Shown here: positions 1 through 9,225 of the stretch, piece after piece
How positions within the stretch are numbered: the stretch's first letter is position 1
Layout: each line of letters starts with the position of its first letter
Source: Chara braunii
Lineage: Eukaryota > Streptophyta > Charophyceae > Charales > Characeae
Direction of reading: 5' to 3'
Assembly (NCBI GenBank): GCA_003427395.1
Contig: BFEA01000749.1
Location: 378,927 to 433,622, forward strand
Length of the DNA: 54,696 nucleotides
Notes under the pieces: model-generated
Told to the model about the DNA's origin: nothing
Database searches by the model: none
The model's input: the letters and a program-made list of their open reading frames with translations, nothing else
Position numbers and translations under genes: made by a program

Positions 1-510
1 GAGGTTCCGAGAAGCCTCCCTTATCACTATACTGGTAAGAATAAGTGTGATAAGAGTAAGCGAGGCTCCGAGAAACCTGCCTTATCACTATACTGATAAG
101 AATAAATGTGATAAGAGTAGCAAGGCTTCAAAAAGCCTGCCTTATCACTATACTGATAAAGAACAATGTGATAAGAGTAGCGAGGCTCCGAGAAGCCTTC
201 CTTAGCACTATACTGATAAGAATAAGTGTGATAAGAGTAAGCAAGGCTCCGAGAAGCCTGCCTTATCACTATACTGATAAGAATAAGTTTGGTAAGAGGA
301 GCGTGACTCTGAGAAACATGCCTTACCACTATAATAACAAAGATTAGTGTGGTAAGAGGAGCGAGGTTCCGATAAGCCTGCCTTACCACTAAAATAACAA
401 AGATCAGTGTGGTAAGAGGAGCGAGGTTCCGAAAAACCTACCTTACTACCGTATTAACAAAGATCAGTGTGATAAGAAGAGCGGGGTCCGAGAAACCTGC
501 CTAATTACCA
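1..510 (+). repeat. Tandem ~60-bp hairpin array in the outer LTR
   Basis: About eight units of 60-61 bp. Each unit has arms flanking a ~26-nt interior that itself holds a small AGGCT/AGCCT stem. The first units use GTGATAAG (for example 47-54, 108-115, 228-235) with CTTATCAC (81-88, 141-148, 262-269). Later units, from about 289, use GTGGTAAG with CTTACCAC, so both arms changed together. The unit at 168-208 has one broken pair (CTTAGCAC) and the last unit near 470-500 is degenerate. The same array recurs at 41330-42300. Confidence 0.85.
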
Positions 511-1895
511 TCTGACTTGATCTGATGCAAAAACAGTAGATAGGAGGAAAGGGGCCCTCAAAAGCAGACGTCGATAAGGGAATGAGTAAATCCTGATCGG
601 TCTAGCAACAGATATCAACTTTTCATATAACTGAATCAATCCATCACTAACGAGTTATTTCTGATTCTGGTAAGGAGAGGATAAGTGAGATATTGGCCTG
701 AGAGACTTATCATTCTTCGAACTTTTATTTGATCTCTATCATATGATTCCTCTCCAGGCTGATACTAAGGTATGAAGTTTGGTAATTGACTTTTAAAAGG
801 GAGGACTATGTATGACCATTGAGTCGGTGGAGCTAGGAGAGAACTCTGTTGTTACTTAGACCAGCAGGGCGACAGTCTGGCGATTAGATAAGAATAGAAG
901 TCAGACAAAAGGGGTCGTCTCTACGCGTTGACCTCTAGGTCATAAATCAATCTTCAAAAACCCCGGTGATTGGGTGTTAAGCTTTCTTTCGGACTGTGTT
1001 ATGCATACAAGTTTATCGCTCTTTGAGAGAATTACGGAAAGAACCGTAAGAGATCACAATTTTGTTATCATTGGATAACAGGTTGGTAGGACTCCGACTC
1101 AACTTCTACATAGCTTGACACCCACACCTAAGACAAAATCTGAAAGGGAAACGGACAGATCATCCCCTGTATCTTAGCCTGAATTCTCCAAATCATCTCT
1201 CGAAGATCTTCGAAAAGGTGAAGGGCTAGGTAATAGGAGTCAGGAGTAGGAAGGAATGTTGTTTTCAACGTTTTGGGGAGTGAGGGACTTGCTATGAATG
1301 GGTTAAAGTTGACGCTTGTAGCGCATTCTGTGTTTGCATTTTGTATGCGTGTGTGCGACTTCTTGCATCTGCACAAGTGTTGGGCAGTGAACTGTGTTTT
1401 CTGAGCTTTGAGAATCGTCTGGGATATTCGGACACGGGGCACCACTGTTATGAAAAGTGAGGTCTACCGCTCATTCGCTCCCCTGATTTATATACATACT
1501 TATATATACCTATGAACAAGGTTAGGAAGGTTAGTGTCTAGGATTCTGTTGAGATATTGAGTAAGTCGGTGATTACAAAAGGGCTTAGACTCTGATTTTT
1601 TTTTTTTTTAAGGTCAACAAGGGAACATAATTTTCATTATCATAGTTAGCTAAGCGTGGAAGAGTGTCAGAAAAAGTCGACCCGATGAGATAGTCGATCC
1701 AAGGGAGTTAGCACCTCGGGACACGATATACGAGTCAGTCTTAAGGCTTTCTACCGCACGTATGCCTATGCTACGGTGATTGAGAAAATGCCCTCGACCG
1801 ACCTACCTCTGCGATTGCATGTAAAAGCCTTCGCACGTGGGTCGGTAACTCAGCAGGGATACGCCCACCTAAGGGATGGTGACAGCTCCCGCGGG

Positions 1896-1909
1896 TGGAG
1901 GTAAGTTGT
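1896..1909 (+). promoter_or_regulatory. Splice-donor-like site near the LTR 3' end
   Basis: GGTGGAG followed by GTAAGTTG matches the plant 5' splice consensus (AG/GTAAGT). The same site is kept in the inner element's LTRs on the minus strand (6115-6125 and 18083-18093). The second outer LTR has GATAAGT instead (near 43715). Paired with the acceptor-like site before gag at 4777-4778 it could splice gag to the leader; this is inference. Confidence 0.4.
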
Positions 1910-2078
1910 ACCTCGAGGGATCTCTAACCTGTCATAGGGATTCGCTCGAGGTATAGCACGCGTGCACGGTCAGAGTGGTGTTTTGCTAAAATGACCTAAG
2001 ACTCCTGCGTGACACGACCGTGAGGTCCGACACAAGCATTACTCTGCGTCTGGGTGTGGGACCGCCGCGCGAGACAGG

Positions 2079-2096
2079 TGACGCGGTTGTCGGGGA
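2079..2096 (+). other. Primer-binding site, tRNA-Asp type, degenerate
   Basis: Two bases after the LTR end, 18 bases match the plant tRNA-Asp primer site TGGCGCCGTTGCCGGGGA at 15 positions. The inner element has the perfect version in the same position relative to its LTR. This fixes the outer element as + strand. Confidence 0.65.
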
Positions 2097-2366
2097 TCTC
2101 GCTTCCTTGTGGAGGTCCTTATTGAACGAACTCGGGTAAAGAAAGACGATGATCCAGGCCGAACAACAACTAGAACTTATTAAAATTAGATTTGATTAAA
2201 AGTTTTAAATGGAAAGGCGTTGGAGTATAATCAAGGTCAATACCGTAACTTTGGGATATAGATAGAACATTGATAAACAATAGCCAGTAACAAAAGATTG
2301 CTTTAAGTAAGAGCGTAGGTTATCTAAAATATTGATAAATCACTGCCTGCGCTCAAAGTCGACAAG
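2097..2366 (+). other. Untranslated leader, nothing recognised
   Basis: AT-rich stretch between the primer site and the first short ORF. No gene, repeat or RNA motif stands out. Confidence 0.4.
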
Positions 2367-2920
2367 ATGGCTCCTAAGGGACGTGGGACCGGTGCAGGAA
2401 GGGGAACGAGCGGCAGGCAAGAGAAAACCTCGGATAGGCCTATAGATTTGACCGAAGAATGGGAGGATTGGAAGGAGGAGAATGAGGGATAGAGGAGAAG
2501 AAGGAGGGGTTGAGGGCGCGAAGGCATCAAGAAGAATGGCGAGAGTGTACCCCAAGCCCAGGGAAGATGGCTTATTATCCATACAGGTACGCGAGACGTT
2601 ATGGCGCGTCTCCCCTACGTTTCGACTCGACTAACCACCCGCACCTTGGTCTATATCCACCATCTACCTCTTCGGCTCAGGGGCGGCAGTTGACCATTCT
2701 CCCCCAACCTGACCAGCAAGGGTCCCAACCGATACCACACGTTCCTGATCCTCCTGTTGTTTCTCAATCTGCATCACCTGATAGGCGATTGTGTATGTCA
2801 CTTGTGATGTTTCTGTTATGCCAAATTGAGATTTGTGGGTTAGTATTTTACTTATTAAGTTATCATATAAAAAGATATTATGAAGTGTTTATTAAAGGTT
2901 CAGGACAAGGTGATAAGTGA
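2367..2920 (+). pseudogene. Broken N-terminal ORF upstream of gag
   Basis: An ATG at 2367 opens 41 codons (MAPKGRGTGAGRGTSGRQEK...) rich in Gly, Arg and Lys and then acidic, ending at TAG 2490-2492. A different frame from 2510 is open to 2920. Its Pro/Gln/Tyr-rich part (to about 2780) looks protein-like, but the AT-rich remainder after 2790 does not and may be intron or leader. I read this as the frameshifted start of a leader ORF of the outer element. Its function is unknown; it could also be a displaced gag N-terminus. Confidence 0.3.
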
Positions 2921-3042
2921 AAGGGGACTATTCGAGCCATAAGTCTGATAGAGGATGTCAATAATAATGATATCTAAATAAAAAGTTGGGTACTGGGTTA
3001 TTGTTGTGTGACAAATAAGTGAAGTATATCAACACGAACAAG
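2921..3042 (+). other. AT-rich spacer before accessory ORF a
   Basis: Short non-coding, AT-rich stretch; possibly intronic, since similar stretches precede the second accessory ORF and gag. Confidence 0.25.
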
Positions 3043-3723
3043 ATGGTTTCCGCCCGGTACCAACTCACGATCAAAGAACCCAGACAAATAAGGAGTGGTC
3101 TAATGATGAATTTACCAACTCGTCATGAGGAGAATGAGGAAACAGGGTATTGCTGGGGGAAGTCTATGGAGGAACATGCCCTCGTCTGGATTGAGTCTGG
3201 ATGGATCAAAGACGAAAGTTGTGCAATAAAAAGGGTTACATTGTATATTTCGTCAGAATATTTGCAGGCTATCATAATAAACTTAGCCTTAGGAATAAAA
3301 CGATCTTTTTCGAGGTTAATGTGGCTTGCGGAGTCCGCACTCGATACTCGGAGCCGGAACGTGTATCTGAATGGGTTTGAAAAGGTTATAGGAACAGTGG
3401 AAGTAAAAAGGGCTTGTGAATTCCTTCCGTCGGCCGCATACCTAAGAGGAACCCTTCCTATGTTTATAGTGAATGAAGCCTTCGGAGGGAGGTCGCGAGT
3501 AAAAAAAGTTGTGGAAGCCGCGTTGGCAGTGCCCGAAGAAGAATATCACGAGTCCACCTCATTATTGATATACTACTTATACCTGGAGATAAGACATCTA
3601 AATGAGGAAAGAGAGTTACTAAGCATATTACCGCGAGTCGACTCATATGCTCGCAGATACGAATTTGCGGATAGGTTTAACTATTGGGATAAATTACGAT
3701 GGGTAATCCTCTTTCAAGCCTGA
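3043..3723 (+). CDS. Accessory ORF a of the outer retroelement, unknown function
   Basis: The frame is open for 226 codons from the first ATG; it extends to 3019 only with a GTG start. The protein has a region around EEHALVWIESGWIKDE, then a hydrophobic, helix-rich centre, then the segment LPMFIVNEAFGG, and an end rich in charged residues. I recognise no enzyme motif. It is clearly similar to the next ORF (3925-4539): W(I/L)E(S/I)GW, RVTLY(I/L)S, (I/D)LA(L/I)G, LP(M/K)FI(V/I)(N/V)EAF and YYLYLE/YCLYLE align in order. Its place between primer site and gag recalls the extra ORF upstream of gag in Ogre/Tat-type plant elements, which is established knowledge. A relationship beyond position is not shown. 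Confidence 0.5.
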   Translation: MVSARYQLTIKEPRQIRSGLMMNLPTRHEENEETGYCWGKSMEEHALVWIESGWIKDESCAIKRVTLYISSEYLQAIIINLALGIKRSFSRLMWLAESALDTRSRNVYLNGFEKVIGTVEVKRACEFLPSAAYLRGTLPMFIVNEAFGGRSRVKKVVEAALAVPEEEYHESTSLLIYYLYLEIRHLNEERELLSILPRVDSYARRYEFADRFNYWDKLRWVILFQA

Positions 3724-3924
3724 TAGTGAGACAGGATGCTCCTCACTTAGGAACCTGGGGAAGAATGGTAAGATCAGGAATTAAAAAAAAATAAAAAATT
3801 GGAATCATGTCTAAAGGAATTGAATAGTCGACTAAAAGGTAAAAGTTTCTCTTGTATGGTTGTGTAAACAGGGTATCAAATGACGCCTGGAATGTGGTTC
3901 GCTGCCTAGTACTTCTTAATTAAC
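3724..3924 (+). other. Spacer between the two accessory ORFs
   Basis: AT-rich. It contains a splice-acceptor-like end at 3870-3871 (pyrimidine-rich stretch, then TGTAAACAG/GG), so the second ORF may have been reached by splicing. No coding content seen. Confidence 0.3.
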
Positions 3925-4539
3925 TTGCCTGAGCAGAGAGATGAAGGAATTAAGATGACGTTACCCCGACGGGGGGTGGAGGAAGGAGAAGAGATAGACA
4001 CATGGTGTGGAGTACCAATAGGACATGAAGTTTTTCTCTGGTTAGAAATTGGTTGGACCACGGAGAAAAGGCGTGCGATAGTAAGAGTAACCTTATACCT
4101 ATCGTATCTCCTTTGGAAGGCACATGTGATTGATCTTGCGATAGGAGAAAGTCGACCAATTTGCAGGTGTATTCTAGCTGCAGGATTGGTACTTGAGACA
4201 TTTTCTCGAAAGATGTATTGGGGGGAAGAAGGGGTGGTCATACGGTCGATTGAGGCAAAATGAACGACTGAATTCGCTTATCCGACAATAAATGTTAAAA
4301 CTACCCTTCCCAAGTTCATAATTGTCGAGGCGTTTTGGGGAATAGAGAATGTGGAACGAGCAGTACTCGCAGCTCAATCGGTGCCTGAGATGGGTTTCGA
4401 GTTTGAGGCATCTGATGTCATTTACTGTTTGTACTTAGAAATGGGGCCAAAACTGGCGAAAAGGGACTTCTATAACGTCCTATGTATCGTAAATGCATAT
4501 CTACGTACCTATCATTTAGAATATCGTTTGACGTATTGA
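3925..4539 (+). pseudogene. Accessory ORF b, paralogue of ORF a, one in-frame stop
   Basis: One reading frame runs from about 3925 (first ATG 3955) to 4539 with a single TGA at 4261-4263. It aligns through its length with ORF a, for example FLWLEIGWTTEK against LVWIESGWIKDE and LPKFIIVEAFWG against LPMFIVNEAFGG. Spacing between these blocks is nearly equal, so this is a tandem duplication that then diverged strongly. The stop falls in the middle of the aligned region, so the copy is dead unless read through. Function unknown. Confidence 0.5.
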
Positions 4540-4770
4540 CGCAAGTTCTGTAAGGAAGTATATATTGAAGTTTTTCTAGATAATATTCCCTCATTGTTTG
4601 GTGTGGTTAGAAGCTTTTGACACAGGGATTGGGTACCTCTGAACGAGCTAAACAATTAAAAAGGGAAAAATCAAGTCATAGAGGGTTCGTTAACAGGTAG
4701 GATGTTTTTTTTTTTAATAAGAGAATGTCAAGTCAGTGACGGAAGATGGGTCAATTGTTGTTTTGTGTGT
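4540..4770 (+). other. AT-rich spacer before gag
   Basis: Contains a poly-T/A run near 4707-4722 and no ORF. It reads like the end of an intron leading to the acceptor at 4777-4778. Confidence 0.3.
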
Positions 4771-4779
4771 CTTAACAGG
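4757..4779 (+). promoter_or_regulatory. Splice-acceptor-like site just before gag
   Basis: A T-rich tract followed by CTTAACAG/GG, AG at 4777-4778, 42 bases before the gag ATG. Matches the 3' splice consensus; use is not shown. Confidence 0.4.
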
Positions 4780-4819
4780 GTCTACGGTCGAACAAGAGAA
4801 GAAAAGGAAAGGGGAGAAA

Positions 4820-5931
4820 ATGAGTGACGACGAGGTCAATAGAGGGGGGGCGCAGTCTATTACCGCAACAGAAATTGTTAAGTTACTAGAAAGAAGAATG
4901 ATAAAAAGGTTCAACTTGCCAAAAACAGATATCTTCCCGTTCAAAGGAGAAAGAGTATCTCACTGGTTGGAGTTACTTGAACAGATCTTCAACCAGTTGA
5001 CTTCAGCGGAGAAATTTGCTCACCTTTACGAGTATGTATGGTGGGAGTGCAAGCCAGACGTGGAAGAAATTGTAAAGAAGGCCAATTATGATTGGGTATA
5101 ATTTAAGCAAGGCATGCAAAGGAAGTTTAAATTAGGGGACGGTCTGCTTACGGTCGAACACCTTTATAACATGAACCGGGACGATTTCACCACGATCGGG
5201 GCATTTGCTAATGTCTTTGAAAAGACGGCCGAAAGAGTCCCAGGGTTGTCCAAAGAAATGCAGTGCGTCATATTCCTGGGAAAATTCTCTGGGTATGAGG
5301 CCATGGAATTGACTCCAGAAGGAGCCGCGGGAAGGAAAACGACTTGGGAAACCATTAAGAGGAACATCGTGGTCGGGGATTTAGATCAAGTGTTTCATCA
5401 CTAGGTGAAAGTAGAACGAAGGAAGAGAAAGGCAGTTGGAACAGTCCAAGGGACGGACAATGCGTTAGGAGGAGTATTGAGCAACATGGCAAACGAGATA
5501 AACGAACTTAAGGAGAGGGTGTCACCGGCGAAGGTGTTAACAGTGACGCAACCATCAGGGATGAGGAAGAAGGAAGAAGAAGAAGAAGGTGAAATCGAAG
5601 AAGGAGATCCAGAGGAGGCAGTCAAGTTGACAAAATGTCAAAGGAAAGTTAGGCATTTAGCCATGGGGGTACAAGGCTCGGGAAAAGGACAGGTTTTTCA
5701 ACAAGCGATAATCCAGTATGGTCAAGAGTCGTCGACAAGCACGGCTCGGTTTGGGCAATGGCCCATGGGACCGCCAATGGGTGCATGGCCCGGATATTAC
5801 CCGTTGGGACCATGGCCGGTGCAGGGACCATATCCGATGATGCCTCAAAACCAGAATATGGGAGGAGAACAAGGCTCGGGGCAGAACCCACAAGCAAATA
5901 AGAATCAACCAGGGTCGAGTCGCCAAGGCGG
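4820..5931 (+). pseudogene. gag: gag, N-terminal part, of the outer Ty3/gypsy element
   Basis: One frame runs from ATG 4820 (MSDDEVNRGG) to the insertion point at 5931, with stops at 5099-5101 (TAA) and 5402-5404 (TAG). The order of blocks is typical of a plant gypsy capsid: NLPKTDIFPFKGERVSHWLE, a long helical region, then LGKFSGYEAMEL and WETIKRN. An acidic-basic linker follows, then a Gly/Pro/Met/Gln-rich tail (around WPMGPPMGAWPGYYP). The inner element's gag on the minus strand aligns with it (KYRLGEEQLT against KFKLGDGLLT, and GD(F/L)DQ after the capsid). The frame is cut by the inner element's LTR and resumes at 25234 after removal of one GCGG. Gag forms the virus-like particle of the element. 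Confidence 0.8.
5928..5931. repeat. Target-site duplication, left copy (GCGG)
   Basis: GCGG precedes the inner LTR at 5932 and is repeated at 25229-25232 directly after the other LTR. If the LTR is taken to start one base later, the duplication is five bases (GCGGT). Confidence 0.75.
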
Positions 5932-7335
5932 TGTCGAGCGCATCGGTCCGGCACCTCACAAGGCAGCGCGGGACCCTCCCGGCCGCGTCACGCAGGAGTT
6001 GGTCTAAATCCTCGTCGCGAATATACATGGAGCTTCCGCAAACCGCTTCGGCCGAGTGCGCTAGCCATACCTCTGGCGAGCCCCTACGACAAGATAGGGC
6101 CTACGCGAGGCACGACTTACCTCCACCTTACGGGAGTTGTCACCTCCCTTCGGTGGGCGTATCCCCGCTGAGCTACCAGTTCACAGTACGAAAGTTAATC
6201 AGCTGCAATCGCAGAGGTGGACCAGTCGAGGGCGTTTCTCGTTCGCTGTAGCATAGGGGGCACGCGCGGTAGTATGCCTTTATCGGACCCGCACGCGACC
6301 CGACATCTTGGGGAGCTGAGGTCCCAAGCGCGACTCGTCGCCGGTCGACTAGGACGCATCCCACACGCTACACGCACATCACTATAAAGAGCATAAAAAT
6401 AAAACACACGCACACTTACACATACATGAGACGACATAACACAAACAACGCGACTACGCTCTTAATCCCTCGGTAGTCATCCCATAACTTTCCGACGTGG
6501 AAATCGGACAGGCGTAGCACGCGAAACCTACGCCCGAACGGCGGGCTAACTCATATCGACTCGTAATGCAAGCGTTCGCAAGCGGTCGCAATGATGGCGT
6601 ACTATGTAGTACCCATATTCATGCGGTCCTCGTTGATCTCGAGGGTCGCATTTGACACTCAAGTGTCGGTTGACAAATGCCTTGAGGGATTGATCTCTCG
6701 ACGCTGGACAACCGCCAAGTGCGGTTGAAAGCCACACCCTCTTCTGCTCCCTGTGGAGAGTGGGTGGTACACAGGTTTATACATGTGGTGGCAATCGTCT
6801 CTTATTGCCTTGGAGACCAGCTCCATCATCCAGGGTCTGGAAAGAAGTCAAGGGGTTTGACTTTGACAGCTGCCACGGACTACAACGTCCAACTATAAAA
6901 ATTAACAAACAAAATCAATCAAGACACAAACATCCCAACCCTCATATATCAAATTAGGACTCGAGGTAAACAACAAAAGAAGAGGGAAACAAAGACTCTT
7001 TAGGTGTGCAGATCGTGCGACACATGGTTGTCATTCTCACTTCCTCGAAGGTATGACCCATATATCAAGCTTCAAAATACTAACCTGCATAAAACACAGG
7101 CACACACAATAGTCACATTGCCATACACCAATGTGGTCAACTTTACTGTTCCCTGTAACTCACACCACGCCTCACACACTCAAGCCCCAGTCATAGTTCA
7201 ACTTTCCATGAATCTCACAAGTTCTTTATAATGGCCATTAAAAGAAGTCCGGTTAAAACCCTCAAGGAAACATATCAAATCTGAGGGTTAAGGCAATCAA
7301 GTTGAGGTACAGGTGTAAGCAAAGTTGTGTCGTGA

Positions 7336-7405
7336 GCCGACAAGTCGGCGATCAACCAACCGACCTGTTATCAGTGATAACAGAAGATGATCCTCGTAGG
7401 ATCAA
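7336..7405. repeat. Three consecutive small palindromes in the inner LTR
   Basis: GCCGAC-AA-GTCGGC (7336-7349), CTGTTATCA-G-TGATAACAG (7365-7383) and TGATCC-TCGTA-GGATCA (from about 7388) lie in a row. The right LTR copy has the same three near 19504-19570. Confidence 0.7.
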
Positions 7406-7659
7406 GTTGAATCTAGTTCAAATCTTGGATCGACTGTCCAAAGAAGACATGTATCATACGACAGGTCAACGTCCAAGCTAAATCGTCAATGTATGGTGAT
7501 GAAGTCCTCATAACACGTTCTCACTCAAGACTCTCCTAATAGCCAAACCTAGGTCTACGTGTAAGCCAGTGCCCAAAGAAAGGTAGACCTATGGTAGAAT
7601 CTCCCCCATACAGAGTGGATTGTCAGAATCGCCACCTGTCAAAATATAATCTATCTCCT

Positions 7660-8215
7660 TTAAACTAAGGAAATTTCGGCAGCGCTTCCCGTAGGAAAAG
7701 TGCCTTCTCAGAATTTATATCAGCCTAAATATGAAAACATAAATAATCTTCAACCCTCCAAAAGTCAAAGTTTGTCTAACTCCCTGAATTAGCAAAAATT
7801 TTGTCAGCACTCCCTTTAGAAAATGAGACTTCTAAGATTTTTACTAAGCCATATATAAAAATTAGACAAGTGGAATTTTTGAAAAATCAACTTTTGACTA
7901 ACTCCTTAGATTTCGGCAGCGCTTCCCGTAGAGAAAGTAGGTTACCAAAATTTATACAAGCCAAGTTTAGAATCTAAAATGCCTTTGACTTCTCAAGGTC
8001 CAATTTTATCTAACTCCCTAAATTAGCAAAAATTCGGGCAGCACTCCCTTTAGAAAAGGACACTCTTCAGATTTTTACTAAGTCATATATGAAAGTCAGA
8101 CAAACTGAAGTCTGAAAAGACCAAATCTGACTGTCTCCTCGGTTTTGTAGAAATTTCGGTAGCGCTTCCCGTAGGGAAAGTGACTTATCAAGATTTATAC
8201 AAGACCAAGTATAAC
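7660..8215. repeat. Alternating direct repeats in the inner LTR, left copy
   Basis: Units with TTTCGGCAGCGCTTCCCGTA (near 7672, 7913, 8155) alternate with units having TTCGGGCAGCACTCCCTTT or close variants (near 7803, 8034). Each unit is followed by a similar ATTTATA/ATTTTTACTAAG tail, and the spacing is about 110-130 bp. A further relative, TTTCGGCAGAGCTCCCG, sits at 9524. Confidence 0.75.
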
Positions 8216-8493
8216 AAATGATCCCAGAAAATGCGAAAATTGATCTAAGTAAAATAAAGTTAGCTCAGAAAATGCAAGAATTGAAACTAACTCCTAGTGC
8301 TCTAGCACGTGGCGAACAACTAAAGGAACTACCTATCAAACTGAAACTCGGACTAAGTAGTACTGTCACTCAGTCACATGCAGGCCAAACCAGAAAGGTA
8401 AGTACTCTCACCATCCCAAGTCAACATGGACAAACAATAGTTCGTAGTCTTTCAGTGATTTATCCCTTTATACCCAGCTTACATAAGGCATAA

Positions 8494-9225
8494 AGCTAGA
8501 CCACCCAAACTTATGGAACATGTCTAGCTCAGCCATGGAGTACACACAAACACAGGGCACAACAACTTTTCTCTTCTTTGGGCATATGGCTAGGCCACCC
8601 TAGTCGCCCTGAGTTGTTTAAGTATCCCAACTTTATATAATTGTCTGCACTTAGTCTTTTGAGGTAGCATATAACTGAGCCGATCATCTTCAGCTCAAGA
8701 TTCAGTCTGCCCCTTCATACCCCAAGTTTATTCTTAATTAATACTCTCTTCAGTTGGTGATAGGCTATAGTCAGACCACCCAAACTTATGGGACCCAGAC
8801 TGACAAGCATGTTCATAGATAAAATAATAATAAAGTATAGTCAAATTATAACCTTTGGGTTCCAGCATGGGCGAGGCATTGGACCAAGACCACCCAAACT
8901 TATGGAACATGTCTTGGTTCTCAGCCTGGTTCATTTTTCTCAAGGCCAAAGAAGGAAGAGGCTGAGCTACCCAAAGTTATGGAACATGCTCAGACCTCAT
9001 CGTTCAGAACCAAAGGAAACAGAAGAAACCCAAAATAAACAAGGCAACCAAGCCACCCAAACTTATGGGACAATGCCTGGTTCCTAAAAGGTCAACCAAA
9101 GTCAGCCCTCGCAAGTCAGAGCAACCTGACCACCCAAACTTATGGAACATGTCTGATTCTCTAAGCAATTCAAAAATAAACACAGCACTGGGTCTCCACA
9201 AACTTATGGGGACTTCCTAGCCTCA
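8494..9225. repeat. Array of hairpins with constant loop and covarying stems, left LTR
   Basis: Seven copies of cacccaaacttatggaacat or close variants lie in about 730 bp, and most are flanked by complementary arms of different sequence. Examples: AGCTAGAC/GTCTAGCT (8494-8501, 8522-8529), GTCAG/CTGAC (8770-8774, 8800-8804), ACCAAGAC/GTCTTGGT (8883-8890, 8911-8918), CTGAGC/GCTCAG (8962-8967, 8988-8993), and AACCAAGC/GCCTGGTT with one mismatch (9046-9053, 9075-9082). The unit at 9123-9138 is damaged here but perfect in the other LTR. The copy near 9193 lacks clear arms. Confidence 0.85.

Larger units (their letters stand above)
1..2076 (+). mobile_element. 5' LTR (3' part) of the outer Ty3/gypsy-like element
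   Basis: The stretch aligns collinearly by eye with 41330-43891: the same hairpin array, the same following unique sequence, and the same terminal bases (gggaccgccgcgcg then gaca). The similarity stops at 2076 here and at 43891 there, as expected for the two LTRs of one element. A primer-site-like sequence follows two bases later. The 5' end of this LTR lies outside the window. The last ~230 bp (about 1845-2076) resemble the corresponding end of the inner element's LTR on the other strand. No long open frame is present; short ORFs here are not credible genes. The large unique part 510-1840 holds only this LTR sequence and a short poly-T run near 1597. Confidence 0.8.

Noticed and set aside
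1-510. Regular direct repeats that could suggest a CRISPR array
   Set aside because: The units are contiguous ~60-bp tandem copies with no unique spacers, no cas genes are present, and the same array recurs in a second LTR of a eukaryotic retroelement.
6546-6737. Short minus-strand ORF and others in the inner LTR
   Set aside because: Under 80 codons, no motif, and not preserved as an ORF in the other LTR copy where sequence is available.
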